From assembly GCF_000719515.1 (NCBI RefSeq), contig NZ_JOGR01000007.1, positions 124,001 to 188,000 of the forward strand: a stretch of 64,000 bases of DNA, in the 5' to 3' direction. Numbering within the stretch: position 1 is the stretch's first letter; every line of letters starts with the position of its first letter. This stretch comes from Glycomyces sp. NRRL B-16210 (lineage in GTDB: Bacteria; Actinomycetota; Actinomycetes; Mycobacteriales; Micromonosporaceae). Under the pieces are notes generated by a model. That model was not told the DNA's origin. It worked only from the letters and a program-made list of their open reading frames with translations, and ran no database searches. Below are positions 26,212-34,852 of this stretch, piece after piece. The position numbers and the translations under genes are program-made.

Positions 26212-26375
26212 CTGCGTACTCGAACGACATGCCCGATGATGTAGTTTTGGCGTCTGAGGCGTCACCCTGTCCCGCAAAGGTGGCGCGAATGTCCGACACT
26301 AGAGGCAAGTCGGCGTTGCACTGCTAATTTATGGCTCGCGAGCTTCGCCAAGGCTCCACCGGAAGGACCCCGATA

Positions 26376-27227
26376 ATGGCCAATCCGTTCGTCAAGGGCT
26401 GGAAATACATGATGGCGCTCTTCGGTGCGAAGATCGACGAGTACGCCGACCCCAAGATTCAAATCCAGCAGGCGATCGAAGAAGCGCAGAAGCAACACCA
26501 GGCTCTGGTGGGGCAGGCCGCCTCCGTGATCGGGAACCAGCGCCAGTTGGAGATGAAGCTCAACCGCTCGATGGCCGAAGTGGAGCGGCTCCAGGCGCAG
26601 GCGCGCCAGGCGCTGGTGCTCTCCGACAAGGCCCGCGCCGAGGGCGACGAGGAGAAGGCCCGGCAGTTCGAGTCGACCGCCGAGATCCTCGCGGGCCAGC
26701 TGGTCTCCACCGAACAGTCCCTTGAGGACATGAAGGTGATGCACGACCAGGCGCTCACCGCCGCCGACCAGGCCAAGAAGGCCGTCGAGAACAACCAGAT
26801 GGTCCTCCAGCAGAAGCTCCAGGAGCGCACCAAGCTCCTCGGCCAACTGGAGCAGGCCAAGATGCAGGAGACGATCGCCTCCTCGCTGGAGTCGATGTCG
26901 CAGACCGCCGCGCCCGGCAACGTGCCGAACTTCGACGAGATCCGCGACAAGATCGAGGGCCGCTACTCCAACGCCATGGGCCGCGCCGAACTCGCCTCGA
27001 ACTCAGTCGAGGGCCGCCTCCTCGAAGTCAACCGCGCGACCCGCGACATGGCCGGGGCCTCCCGCCTGGAGCAGATCCGCGCCTCGCTCGAAGGCGACCA
27101 GCTCTCTGGGAGCAAGGCCGGTCCGGCGATCGAGTCCAAGGAGTCGACCACCAACGCCCGCCTCGCCGACATCCGCGCCTCCCTCGGCGACGAGGGCGCC
27201 GCCGAGGCCGACAAGACCACGAGCTAG
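26376..27227 (+). CDS. pspA: Phage-shock protein A
   Basis: 283 aa. The ATG at 26376 has GGAAGGA 8 nt upstream. Starts MANPFVKGWKYMMALFGAKI, the amphipathic membrane-binding helix of PspA/IM30 proteins, and continues as an almost continuous coiled coil rich in Gln, Glu, Ala and Lys. PspA/Vipp1 proteins belong to the ESCRT-III superfamily and polymerise on damaged membranes. Actinobacterial PspA is longer than the 222-residue E. coli protein because of a C-terminal extension, as here. There is a 164-nt gap after clgR that may carry its own promoter. Confidence 0.95.
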   Translation: MANPFVKGWKYMMALFGAKIDEYADPKIQIQQAIEEAQKQHQALVGQAASVIGNQRQLEMKLNRSMAEVERLQAQARQALVLSDKARAEGDEEKARQFESTAEILAGQLVSTEQSLEDMKVMHDQALTAADQAKKAVENNQMVLQQKLQERTKLLGQLEQAKMQETIASSLESMSQTAAPGNVPNFDEIRDKIEGRYSNAMGRAELASNSVEGRLLEVNRATRDMAGASRLEQIRASLEGDQLSGSKAGPAIESKESTTNARLADIRASLGDEGAAEADKTTS

Positions 27228-27236
27228 GACACCCCT

Positions 27237-28052
27237 GTGGACGCCAAGGACCGCAAGCGCGCGTTCAAGCGCCTGCGGTCCCGGCTGTCCTCGGCGAAGT
27301 CCTGGACGACCACCGCCGGCGCCTCGATCGCAGGAAGCGCCTTTTTCATCCCCTACATGGGTCTCGGCGCGCCCGACGGCGTGTGGGTGACCGTCGCGGG
27401 CTTCTCCACCGCGATGGCGGTCGTCCGCTGGCTCGACTACCGTCGCCTCGCGCGGGCCCTGCCCGTGTCCGAGCGCGTCTCGCTCGAACTGCACGGCCCG
27501 GCGCAGCTCGCCAAGGAGGCCCGCGGCCTGTTCGGCGAGACGGCCGGGGCGATCCGCCGCGGGCGCATTCGCGCCCAGTTCCGCGGCAGCAAGGCCCTGC
27601 GCCCCTACGAGCGCCTTGAGAAGGCCTCGATCGCGGCCGAGGGCATGGCCCAGCGCCTCGAAGGCGATAGCGAGGCCGTCGCGATCCTCGCCGGCGCCGG
27701 CAAGGCCGGGCAGGAGCTGTACCGCCTCGCCTTGGGCGTCAAGGACTTCGAGCAGGCCATGGCGGTCGCGCCGCAGTCGCGGCGTCCCGGCATGGAGGCG
27801 AACCTGGCCCGCATGGTCGAACGCCTCGAAGCGGGCGTGAGCGCCTATGAGGACATGGTCAGCGCCGCGGGGGAGTGCCTGGCCGGCTCGATCGGGTTGC
27901 AGCAGGCGCTGTCGGACCACCGCGCCGACGAGACGCTGGAACTGCTCAACGACGCGGCCGACCGCCTCCGGGCGGCCGGGGACGCGGCCAGCGAGATCCG
28001 CGGGCGGCTCGGTCCGCAGCACACCAACCCCGAGCCCGGTGCCACGGCCTGA
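27237..28052 (+). CDS. pspM: Phage-shock envelope stress protein PspM
   Basis: 271 aa, GTG start 9 nt after pspA. A basic N-terminus leads to one or two hydrophobic segments (TTAGASIAGSAFFIPYMGLG, VWVTVAGFSTAMAVVRWL) and then a helical cytoplasmic region. In M. tuberculosis the third gene of the clgR operon (Rv2743c) is a membrane protein that binds PspA; the position and layout here match. PspN, the fourth gene there, is not found. Confidence 0.85.
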   Translation: MDAKDRKRAFKRLRSRLSSAKSWTTTAGASIAGSAFFIPYMGLGAPDGVWVTVAGFSTAMAVVRWLDYRRLARALPVSERVSLELHGPAQLAKEARGLFGETAGAIRRGRIRAQFRGSKALRPYERLEKASIAAEGMAQRLEGDSEAVAILAGAGKAGQELYRLALGVKDFEQAMAVAPQSRRPGMEANLARMVERLEAGVSAYEDMVSAAGECLAGSIGLQQALSDHRADETLELLNDAADRLRAAGDAASEIRGRLGPQHTNPEPGATA

Positions 28053-28110
28053 AGCGGCCCGCCCATAGGCGGCATGTAGGCGAAAATGTCTCATTTGATG
28101 TAATCTGGCG

Positions 28111-28818
28111 ATGAAATCGCTCTTGCTCAGCGCTGCCGCCGCAGCAGCCGTCCTCGCGTTCTGGAGCGCGCCCGCCTACGCCGGCCCCGTGCCGGAGGGC
28201 CCGACGCAGATCTACCTCAAGGACCACCCCGAGCTGCCGCTCGACCTCGTCGACGACCGCGCGCAGCTCGGCACCGACCCTGAACTGTGGACGTTCCTGG
28301 AGATCGAGACCGAGGACCGCTTCGACGACCTCGGCAACTACCAGATCGTGCACGAGGAGTCCGGCCAGTGCCTGACCGTCGACTCCAGCGCCGCCGCGAG
28401 GACCGCGCCGATCCTGCTCGCCGACTGCGAGGAGGCCGACGTCTGGACGATCATCTTCGACAGCCTCCCGAGCCACGTCGACTACCGCTTCGTCGCCGAC
28501 GAGCACTACTACCTGGGCCTGGAGGGCAACGGCGACGCCGTCGAGGGCGCCGAGGTCCTCGGCGTGCGCATCAGGTCCGGCAACAGCCTGCACGCCCAGG
28601 AGTGGCGCTTCGGCCTCGCGACCGAGCAGTTCCCTCCCGAGCAGACCGTCTCCTCGCCGCCCGAGGAGCCCTCGCCGTCCGCCGTCGCGGCACCGCAGCT
28701 GCCGCAGGCCGGAGCGGGCCTCGGGGCCGCGCTCGGCGCCGGGACCGTGGCGCTCGCCGCGGGCGCGGGCGTGCTCCTGTGGTGGCAGCGGCGCAGGGCC
28801 CTGCGCGCGGAGTGGTAG
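28111..28818 (+). CDS. Secreted beta-trefoil-like protein with wall-anchor-like tail
   Basis: 235 aa. A signal peptide (LLLSAAAAAAVLAFWSAPAYA) is followed by a ~130-residue region resembling ricin-type lectin folds (YQIVHEESGQCLTVDSS, ILLADCEEADVWTI, YYLGLEGNGD), a Pro/Ser/Glu linker, LPQAG, a hydrophobic helix and WWQRRRALRAEW. The end looks like a sortase-type anchor with Ala in place of Thr. The -10-like TGTAAT at 28099-28104 ends 6 nt before the ATG, so it is probably leaderless. Ligand unknown. Confidence 0.72.
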   Translation: MKSLLLSAAAAAAVLAFWSAPAYAGPVPEGPTQIYLKDHPELPLDLVDDRAQLGTDPELWTFLEIETEDRFDDLGNYQIVHEESGQCLTVDSSAAARTAPILLADCEEADVWTIIFDSLPSHVDYRFVADEHYYLGLEGNGDAVEGAEVLGVRIRSGNSLHAQEWRFGLATEQFPPEQTVSSPPEEPSPSAVAAPQLPQAGAGLGAALGAGTVALAAGAGVLLWWQRRRALRAEW

Positions 28819-28893
28819 GCGCCGGGGACCGAGGAGCGCGACACACTGAATCCCACGATGCGGGAAATTCTGGTTCGCGGGAACGCTCGGTGG

Positions 28894-28899
28894 CATACT
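28894..28899 (+). promoter_or_regulatory. -10 box of the cimA leader transcript
   Basis: CATACT ends 7 nt before the GTG of the leader peptide, so the RNA should begin at or next to that GTG. The -35 region is weak. Confidence 0.5.
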
Positions 28900-28906
28900 T
28901 CCTTCC

Positions 28907-28960
28907 GTGACCTTCCAGCTCATGATTAGCTGCGGGCGTTCCGCGGAGCACCTTCGATAG
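28907..28960 (+). CDS. Leader peptide of the cimA attenuator
   Basis: A 17-codon frame starting at a GTG directly at the predicted 5' end of the RNA: MTFQLMISCGRSAEHLR, stop TAG. It has no ribosome site, as expected for a leaderless message. It uses ATT for Ile and CTT for Leu, both rare in this GC-rich genome, next to CTC-ATG-ATT. Codons 9-11 (TGC GGG CGT) can pair with the terminator that follows. I infer a ribosome-sensing attenuator; no homologue is known to me. Confidence 0.55.
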   Translation: MTFQLMISCGRSAEHLR

Positions 28961-28978
28961 ATGCCGCCGCCGAACGCC

Positions 28979-29008
28979 AGACCTCCTGCGCCCGCAGGGG
29001 GTCTTTTT
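28979..29008 (+). terminator. Attenuator terminator upstream of cimA
   Basis: An 11-bp stem (28979-28989 with 28994-29004, one G-T pair) with loop GCCC and the run TTTTT lies 75 nt before cimA and 18 nt after the leader peptide. Being upstream of a gene rather than after one, it fits transcription attenuation. Confidence 0.75.
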
Positions 29009-29082
29009 CGTTCAGGGCAAACGAACGTTCAGGTCGGCTGCGCAGCGGCCGGACCGGAGACACACACAACCTGGAGCACCAA

Positions 29083-30717
29083 GTGACGCAACCAGACCCG
29101 CAGGCAGACCCTGGCGCGGACTTCCACGTCTTCGACACCACGCTCCGCGACGGCGCGCAGATGGAGGGCCTCCGCTACTCCGTCGCCGACAAGCTCGCCG
29201 TCGCCGAACTCCTCGACGAGCTCGGCGTCGACTACATCGAGGGCGGCTGGCCCGGCGCGATCCCCTCCGACACCGAGTTCTTCTCGCGCGCCGCCGAGGA
29301 GCTGAACTTCAAGCACGCCAAGCTCGTCGCCTTCGGCATGACCCGCCGGGCCGCCACCAGCGCGGCCGAGGACCCCGGCTTCCAAGCCCTCCTCGAATCG
29401 CGCGCGCCCGTCCTGTGCCTGGTCGCCAAGTCCGACATGCGCCACGTCGAGCAGGCCCTGCGCACCACCGCCGAGGAGAACCTGGCGATGATCGCCGACT
29501 CGGTGCGCACCGGCCGCGAACTCGAACGCCAGGTCTTCATCGACTGCGAGCACTTCTTCGACGGCTTCCGCTACGACCCCGAGTACGCCACCCTCGTCGT
29601 GCGCACCGCCCTCGAGGCCGGCGCCGAAGCGGTCGTACTGTGCGACACCAACGGCGGGCGCATCCCCGCCGACATCACCGCCGCCGTCACCGAACTGCGC
29701 CGACGCCTGCTCGAAGTGCTCCCGCCCGAACGCGTCCGCCTCGGCATGCACGCCCAGAACGACACCGGCTGCGCCGTCGCCAACACCCTCGCGGCCGTCC
29801 AGGCCGGCGTCATGCACGTCCAGGGCACCGCCAACGGCTACGGCGAGCGGCCCGGCAACGCGAACCTGTTCAGCGTCATCGCGAACCTGGAGACCAAGCT
29901 CGGGCGCAAAGTCCTGCCCGACGGCGGCCTCGCGAAACTCACCCGCATCTCCCACGCCATCGCCGAGATCGCGAACATGACCCCCGACGAGCACGCCCCC
30001 TACACCGGGCACGCCGCGTTCGCCCACAAGGCCGGCATCCACGCCTCCGCGATCAAAGCCGACCCGGCCCTGTACAACCACGTCGACCCCGTGGTCGTCG
30101 GCAACGACATGCGCATCCTCGTCACCGAGATGGCCGGGCGCGCCTCCGTCGAGCTCAAAGGCCGCGAACTGGGCATCGACCTCTCCGGCGACAAGACCGC
30201 CCTCGACCGGATCACCAAGCGCGTCAAGGAGCTCGAATCGCGCGGCTGGTCCTTCGAGGCCGCCGACGCCTCCTTCGAACTGCTCGTGCGCGACGAGGTC
30301 GAAGGCGGCCTCCCCAGGCCCTTCACCCTCGACACCTACCGCGTCATCGTCGACCACGACCCCAACGGCGCCACCGTCGCCGAGGCCACCGTGCGCCTCT
30401 ACGTCAACGGCGAGCAGGGCGAGGCCGAGGAGCACCGGATCGCCACCGCCCAGGGCAACGGCCCCGTCAACGCCCTCGACGCGGCCCTGCGCAGCGCCCT
30501 CGCCGCCCGCCACCCGCGCCTGGCCGAACTGACGCTCTCCGACTTCAAAGTCCGCATCCTCGCCGGCTCCACCGGCACCGACGCCGTCACCCGCGTCCTG
30601 GTGTCCATGAGCGACGGCGAATCCGAGTGGACCACCGTCGGCGTCGCCCCCAACCTCATCGAGGCCTCCTGGAACGCCCTCGCCGACGCACTGGCGTACG
30701 GCCTCAACCGGCGCTAG
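29083..30717 (+). CDS. cimA: Citramalate synthase
   Basis: 544 aa, GTG start with GGAG 7 nt upstream. The DRE-TIM barrel begins FDTTLRDGAQMEG, with the HMHxQN-type metal site in RLGMHAQNDTGCAV and a C-terminal LeuA-type regulatory dimer domain (VTRVLVSMSDGESEWTTVG). Length and motifs fit the CimA/TIGR00977 group, which condenses pyruvate with acetyl-CoA to citramalate for threonine-independent isoleucine synthesis. The related 2-isopropylmalate synthase cannot be fully excluded. An upstream attenuator suggests control by amino acid supply. Confidence 0.9.
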   Translation: MTQPDPQADPGADFHVFDTTLRDGAQMEGLRYSVADKLAVAELLDELGVDYIEGGWPGAIPSDTEFFSRAAEELNFKHAKLVAFGMTRRAATSAAEDPGFQALLESRAPVLCLVAKSDMRHVEQALRTTAEENLAMIADSVRTGRELERQVFIDCEHFFDGFRYDPEYATLVVRTALEAGAEAVVLCDTNGGRIPADITAAVTELRRRLLEVLPPERVRLGMHAQNDTGCAVANTLAAVQAGVMHVQGTANGYGERPGNANLFSVIANLETKLGRKVLPDGGLAKLTRISHAIAEIANMTPDEHAPYTGHAAFAHKAGIHASAIKADPALYNHVDPVVVGNDMRILVTEMAGRASVELKGRELGIDLSGDKTALDRITKRVKELESRGWSFEAADASFELLVRDEVEGGLPRPFTLDTYRVIVDHDPNGATVAEATVRLYVNGEQGEAEEHRIATAQGNGPVNALDAALRSALAARHPRLAELTLSDFKVRILAGSTGTDAVTRVLVSMSDGESEWTTVGVAPNLIEASWNALADALAYGLNRR

Positions 30718-30823
30718 CGCCCCCGAACCGACCTCCCGAGCCCGCCACGAGCGGCACCGACAGGACCGACTCCACGAGACGAGGTCCCAGCCCGACAGCG
30801 CCGATCGCGCCGCCGGACGACGA

Positions 30824-30859
30824 AAAGGGGCCCGGCCACCGAAGTGGCCGGGCCCCTTT
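30824..30859. terminator. Bidirectional terminator after cimA
   Basis: A perfect 16-bp stem (30824-30839 with 30844-30859, loop CGAA) with AAAA and TTT at its base, between convergent genes. Confidence 0.88.
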
Positions 30860-30874
30860 CACAGTCGATCCGCG

Positions 30875-32017
30875 TCAGTTGAACACCGCGAAGCGCTTCT
30901 GCTCGATCATGCCGCCCCCGAAGGTCGTGAACGAGCCGCCCACGGTCAGGCTCGCCCCCGACGGGTGCGCCGTGGCGTCCCAGGCCCCGATCACGCCGTT
31001 GGCGCCCGGGTTCCACGGCAGCAGCGTGCCGTTGAGGTCCACGGCCAGGAGCTTCCCGCGATGGGCCTTGATCCCGTCCACGCACTCGCCGCGCGGCCCG
31101 GCGTGGTTGGTGACGCACGCCTCGTCGAAGTGGCCGCCGCCGATGACCACGTCGCCCCACACCTCGACCGTCTGCATCCCGCCGTCGGCGGCCTGGTACC
31201 ACAGGGTCTCGCCGGTGGTCGTGAACGCCCGGACCTCGCCGCCGCGCCCGTCCAGGGCCGCGTACACGCGGTCGCCCGAGACCACGACCTGCCGGGTCAG
31301 CACGAACACCTTCGACTCGAACGACGGGTCCACCGCGCCCGTGTCCGGGTCCACCGCGCCGAGCTTCCCGTACTTCTTCTCGCCGCCGAGGGTCGAGAAC
31401 GACCCCGACACGTACAGGCGGCCGTGCCCCGGTTGCAGGTCGCGGACCGCGCCCGAGGGGATGTCCGGCGTGAAGCCGGTGATCGGCGAGCCGTCGGCGG
31501 CGCTCACCGCGGCGAGCGCGCGCTGGCCGAAGCCGCCGACCGAGGCGAAGTTGCCGCCGAGGTAGACCGTCGAGCCGGCCGGCTCGATCGCGTAGACCAT
31601 CGCCGAGGGCTTGGCCTGCCAGGTCGTGTCGAGCTCGCCGGTGGCGAGGTCGAACCGGGCCACGCGCTTCTGGGCGACGCCGTCGACCTCCGTGAACTGC
31701 CCGCCGATGTAGAGGTACCCGCCGCCGGTCTTGACCTCGTGGACCGGGCCGTCGAGGACCGGCGCGAACGGCAGCAGCGCCCCGGTCGTCGAGTCCACCG
31801 CCGCCAGGTAGTGGCGGCGCTCGAAGGTGCCGTCGGGCTTCTGGGCCCTGGTGAACAGGCCGCCGGAGTAGACGACGTCGCCGTCGTAGGCGACCTTGTA
31901 CACCTGGTCGTTGAACGACGCGGTCTTCAGCGGTGTGCTGGAGTCGATCGCCCCGGCCGGCGTCTGCGCGACGAGCACGGCCCCGATCAGGAGGAAGAGT
32001 GTGATGAAACGACGCAT
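30875..32017 (-). CDS. Secreted beta-propeller-like repeat protein
   Basis: 380 aa from an ATG at 32017. Signal peptide MRRFITLFLLIGAVLVAQTPAGA. The mature part has at least six repeats of the form Y-x-GG-x-F (YSGGLFTRAQ, YIGGQFTEVDG, YLGGNFASVGG, YVSGSFSTLGG, IGGGHFDEA, VGGSFTTFGG), spaced ~50 residues, as in delta-60/PQQ-like propellers. Two Cys (ACVTNHAGPRGEC) may form a disulphide. A GAGACT box ends 6 nt before the ATG and may be a weak leaderless promoter. Function unknown; adhesion or wall association is plausible. Confidence 0.75.
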   Translation of the reverse strand: MRRFITLFLLIGAVLVAQTPAGAIDSSTPLKTASFNDQVYKVAYDGDVVYSGGLFTRAQKPDGTFERRHYLAAVDSTTGALLPFAPVLDGPVHEVKTGGGYLYIGGQFTEVDGVAQKRVARFDLATGELDTTWQAKPSAMVYAIEPAGSTVYLGGNFASVGGFGQRALAAVSAADGSPITGFTPDIPSGAVRDLQPGHGRLYVSGSFSTLGGEKKYGKLGAVDPDTGAVDPSFESKVFVLTRQVVVSGDRVYAALDGRGGEVRAFTTTGETLWYQAADGGMQTVEVWGDVVIGGGHFDEACVTNHAGPRGECVDGIKAHRGKLLAVDLNGTLLPWNPGANGVIGAWDATAHPSGASLTVGGSFTTFGGGMIEQKRFAVFN

Positions 32018-32174
32018 CCGGGCAGTCTCGCACGCGCGGGGCGCCGCGCCCGGTATTGCGACGGCGCGTCCCCGGCCCGCTCCAAAGGAGAGGACCGCCA
32101 CGTCCGGTCCCCGGACTCGCCTTGCGCCCGAAGCCGTGACCCCGTGCCCGGTCCGCGCGTATTAGAGTTGGGCG

Positions 32175-32516
32175 GTGACTTCCTACAAGACCGATCGCGC
32201 CCGCGCGGCCGCCAGGGCCGCGGATTCGGCCGTGTACGGGCGCCGCCGGTTCGCCTCCGGGTTCTTCCTCGGCCTGGTGATCCTCGTGATCCTCGCCTTC
32301 GCGCTGGGCTTCGTGCTCGTCGGCGACCTCGGCGAGAGCCTCAAAGTGCGCCTCGGCGCGACCGGCATCTCCCTCCTGATCGCCACCCCCCTCACGTTCG
32401 CGTTCGGCTTCTTCATCGGCCTGTTCGGCAAGGTCCGCCGCCTCGGCATGGGCATCGTCGTCGGCGCACTGGTCGGCACGGCGGTCCTCGCGGGCCTGTT
32501 CCTGCTCCTGCGCTGA
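32175..32516 (+). CDS. Small membrane protein with Gly-rich helices
   Basis: 113 aa, GTG start. TAGAGT at 32163-32168 ends 6 nt upstream, so it is probably leaderless. Three hydrophobic segments are visible: FFLGLVILVILAFALGFVLV, LGATGISLLIATPLTFAFGFFIG and MGIVVGALVGTAVLAGLFLLL. The N-terminus is basic and Ala-rich. No known family recognised. Confidence 0.7.
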   Translation: MTSYKTDRARAAARAADSAVYGRRRFASGFFLGLVILVILAFALGFVLVGDLGESLKVRLGATGISLLIATPLTFAFGFFIGLFGKVRRLGMGIVVGALVGTAVLAGLFLLLR

Positions 32517-32616
32517 CCGCCGCGCCACTCCCCGCACGGAGCGCCTCCGATCGCCGCCGCGGTCGAACTAAGCTGGGTCCGCAAGGATTCGAACCAGTCT
32601 CAGAGAGGGGCCGACT

Positions 32617-33393
32617 GTGCGGATCGCGCGGATCGCTCACCCCACCGGCATGTCGTTCGCGGTACTCGAAGGGGAGGGGCCCGGGGCCACCGCCGCCGAG
32701 ATCGACGGGCACCCGTTCGCGCAGATCACGCTTTCCGGCCAGCGCTGGGCGCTGGAGGACGTGCGGCTGCTCGCCCCCATCCTCCCGTCCAAAGTGGTCT
32801 GCGTGGGGCGCAACTACGCCGACCACGCCGCCGAGCTCGGCAACGCGGTGCCCAAGGAGCCCTTGATCTTCCTCAAGCCCTCGACCTCGGTCGTCGGCCC
32901 CGGCGAGGCCATCCGCCTCCCGGCCGTCTCCGACCAGGTCGAGCACGAGGGCGAGCTCGCCGTCGTCATCGGCCTGCCCGGCGCCCGCGGCCTCGACCGC
33001 GAGGCCGCCAAGGCCTCGATCTTCGGCTACACGTGCGCCAACGACGTCACCGCCCGCGACCTCCAGCAGCAGGACGTGCAGTTCACGCGCGCCAAGGGCT
33101 TCGACTCGTTCTGCCCGCTCGGGCCGTGGATCGAGACCGACGCCGACGTGGACGACGTCGAGGTCCGCTGCGAGGTGAACGGCGAGGTGCGCCAGCTCGG
33201 CTCGACGAAGGACATGGTCTTCGACCCGGCGACGCTGGTCGCCTACGTCTCCCAGGTGATGACGCTCCTGCCCGGCGACGTGGTCCTCACCGGCACGCCG
33301 GCGGGGGTCGGGCCGCTCCAGGCCGGCGAGACCGTCACCGTCTCGGTCGCCGGCATCGGCACTCTCACCAACAAGGTGGTCTCCAGTGACTAA
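32617..33393 (+). CDS. Fumarylacetoacetate hydrolase family protein
   Basis: 258 aa, GTG start with GAGAGGGG upstream and a -10 box TAAGCT at 32569-32574. FAH-family signatures: VVCVGRNYADHAAELG, FLKPSTSVVGPG, HEGELAVVIG (metal-binding Glu), YTCANDVTARDLQ and GDVVLTGTPAGVGPL. Family members are hydrolases, decarboxylases or isomerases of 2-oxo acids; the substrate cannot be told. It overlaps gltX by 8 nt, the same pair as Rv2993c-gltX in M. tuberculosis. Confidence 0.92.
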   Translation: MRIARIAHPTGMSFAVLEGEGPGATAAEIDGHPFAQITLSGQRWALEDVRLLAPILPSKVVCVGRNYADHAAELGNAVPKEPLIFLKPSTSVVGPGEAIRLPAVSDQVEHEGELAVVIGLPGARGLDREAAKASIFGYTCANDVTARDLQQQDVQFTRAKGFDSFCPLGPWIETDADVDDVEVRCEVNGEVRQLGSTKDMVFDPATLVAYVSQVMTLLPGDVVLTGTPAGVGPLQAGETVTVSVAGIGTLTNKVVSSD

Positions 33394-34852
33394 CGTCCGC
33401 ACGCGCTTTTGCCCCAGCCCCACCGGGACCCCGCACGTGGGCCTGGTGCGCACCTGCCTGTTCTCGTGGGGCTACGCCCGCGCCAAGGGCGGGGAGTTCG
33501 TCTTCCGCATCGAGGACACCGACGCGGCGCGCGACACCGAGGAGTCCTACCAGCAACTGCTCGAAGCCCTCTCGTGGCTCGGCATGACCTGGGACGAGGG
33601 CCCCGAGATCGGCGGCCCCTACGCGCCCTACCGGCAGTCCGAGCGTCTCGACGTCTACGCCGACGTGATCGCCCGCCTGCTCGCCGGCGGCTACGCCTAC
33701 GAGGCGTTCTCCACCAACGAGGAGGTCGAGGCCCGCCACCGGGCCGCCGGGCGCGACCCGAAGCTCGGCTACGACAACTTCGACCGCGACCTCACCGAGG
33801 AGCAGCGGGCCGCCTTCCGCGCCGAGGGCCGCAAGCCGGTGTACCGGATGCGGATGCCCAACGAGGACATCGTCTTCCGGGACGCGGTGCGCGGCGAGGT
33901 GCGCACCCCGGCCGGGACCGTGCCCGACTACGTGATCGCCCGCGGCGACGGCTCGCCGCTGTACACGCTCACCAACCCGGTGGACGACGCGATCATGAAG
34001 GTCACCATGGTGACCCGCGGCGAGGACCTCATGCCCTCGACGCCGCGCCAGATCGTCATGTGGCGCGCGCTCATCGCGCTCGGCATCGCCGAGGCCGAGC
34101 CGGAGTACGCGCACCTGCCGCTCATCGTCGACGAGCGCGGCAAGAAGATGTCCAAGCGCGACCCCCGCTCGAACCTCTTGCAGTACAAGGAGGCCGGGTA
34201 TCTCCCCGAGGGCGTGCTCAACTACGTGGCGACGCTCGGCTGGTCGCTCTCGGGCGACCGCGACACCTTCTCGGTCGCGGAGTTCCTGGGCGCCTTCGAC
34301 CTGCACGACGTGAAGTCGAACCCGGCGCGGTTCGACGAGAAGAAGTTCGACGCGATCTGCTCGGAGCACTTCCGCGCCGTCGACCCCGCCGCGCTGACCG
34401 GGCTGCTCCTCCCCAGGCTCCAGGCCGCGGGCCTGATCGGCCCCGAGGTCACCGCCGCGGAGCAGCACGTGCTCGACGTGGCCGTCCCGCTCGTGCAGGA
34501 GCGTTGTGCGACCCTCGGCCAGGCCGTGGAGATGCTCCGCTTCCTGTTCTGCGGCACCGAGGTCGAACTCGACGAGGTCAGCGCCAAGAAGACCTTCAAG
34601 GACGACGCGGGCCAGGTGCTCGACGCCGCGATCGCCGCCCTCGAAGCGACCGAGTGGACCACCGCCGGCATCGAGGAGGCCCTCAAGGCCGCCCTCGTGG
34701 ACGGCCTGGGCCTCAAGCCCCGCAAGGCCTTCGGCCCGGTCCGGGTCGCCATCAGCGGCAAGACCGTCTCGCCGCCGCTGTACGAGTCCATGGAACTGCT
34801 CGGGCGCGAGGTGAGCCTCGCGCGCCTGCGCGCCGCCCGCGCGACCTTCTGA
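33386..34852 (+). CDS. gltX: Glutamyl-tRNA synthetase
   Basis: 488 aa, GTG start inside the end of the FAH gene. The class I HIGH site is CPSPTGTPHVG (residues ~8-18) and the KMSKS loop is KKMSKRDP near residue 252. The C-terminal anticodon-binding region is helical. It charges tRNA-Glu, and in actinobacteria also tRNA-Gln before amidation. Confidence 0.97.
   Translation: MTNVRTRFCPSPTGTPHVGLVRTCLFSWGYARAKGGEFVFRIEDTDAARDTEESYQQLLEALSWLGMTWDEGPEIGGPYAPYRQSERLDVYADVIARLLAGGYAYEAFSTNEEVEARHRAAGRDPKLGYDNFDRDLTEEQRAAFRAEGRKPVYRMRMPNEDIVFRDAVRGEVRTPAGTVPDYVIARGDGSPLYTLTNPVDDAIMKVTMVTRGEDLMPSTPRQIVMWRALIALGIAEAEPEYAHLPLIVDERGKKMSKRDPRSNLLQYKEAGYLPEGVLNYVATLGWSLSGDRDTFSVAEFLGAFDLHDVKSNPARFDEKKFDAICSEHFRAVDPAALTGLLLPRLQAAGLIGPEVTAAEQHVLDVAVPLVQERCATLGQAVEMLRFLFCGTEVELDEVSAKKTFKDDAGQVLDAAIAALEATEWTTAGIEEALKAALVDGLGLKPRKAFGPVRVAISGKTVSPPLYESMELLGREVSLARLRAARATF

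Noticed and set aside
30720..31565. Plus-strand continuation past the cimA stop as a long Arg/Pro-rich protein
   Set aside because: It is an out-of-frame shadow crossing the terminator at 30824-30859 and running antisense to the secreted propeller gene.
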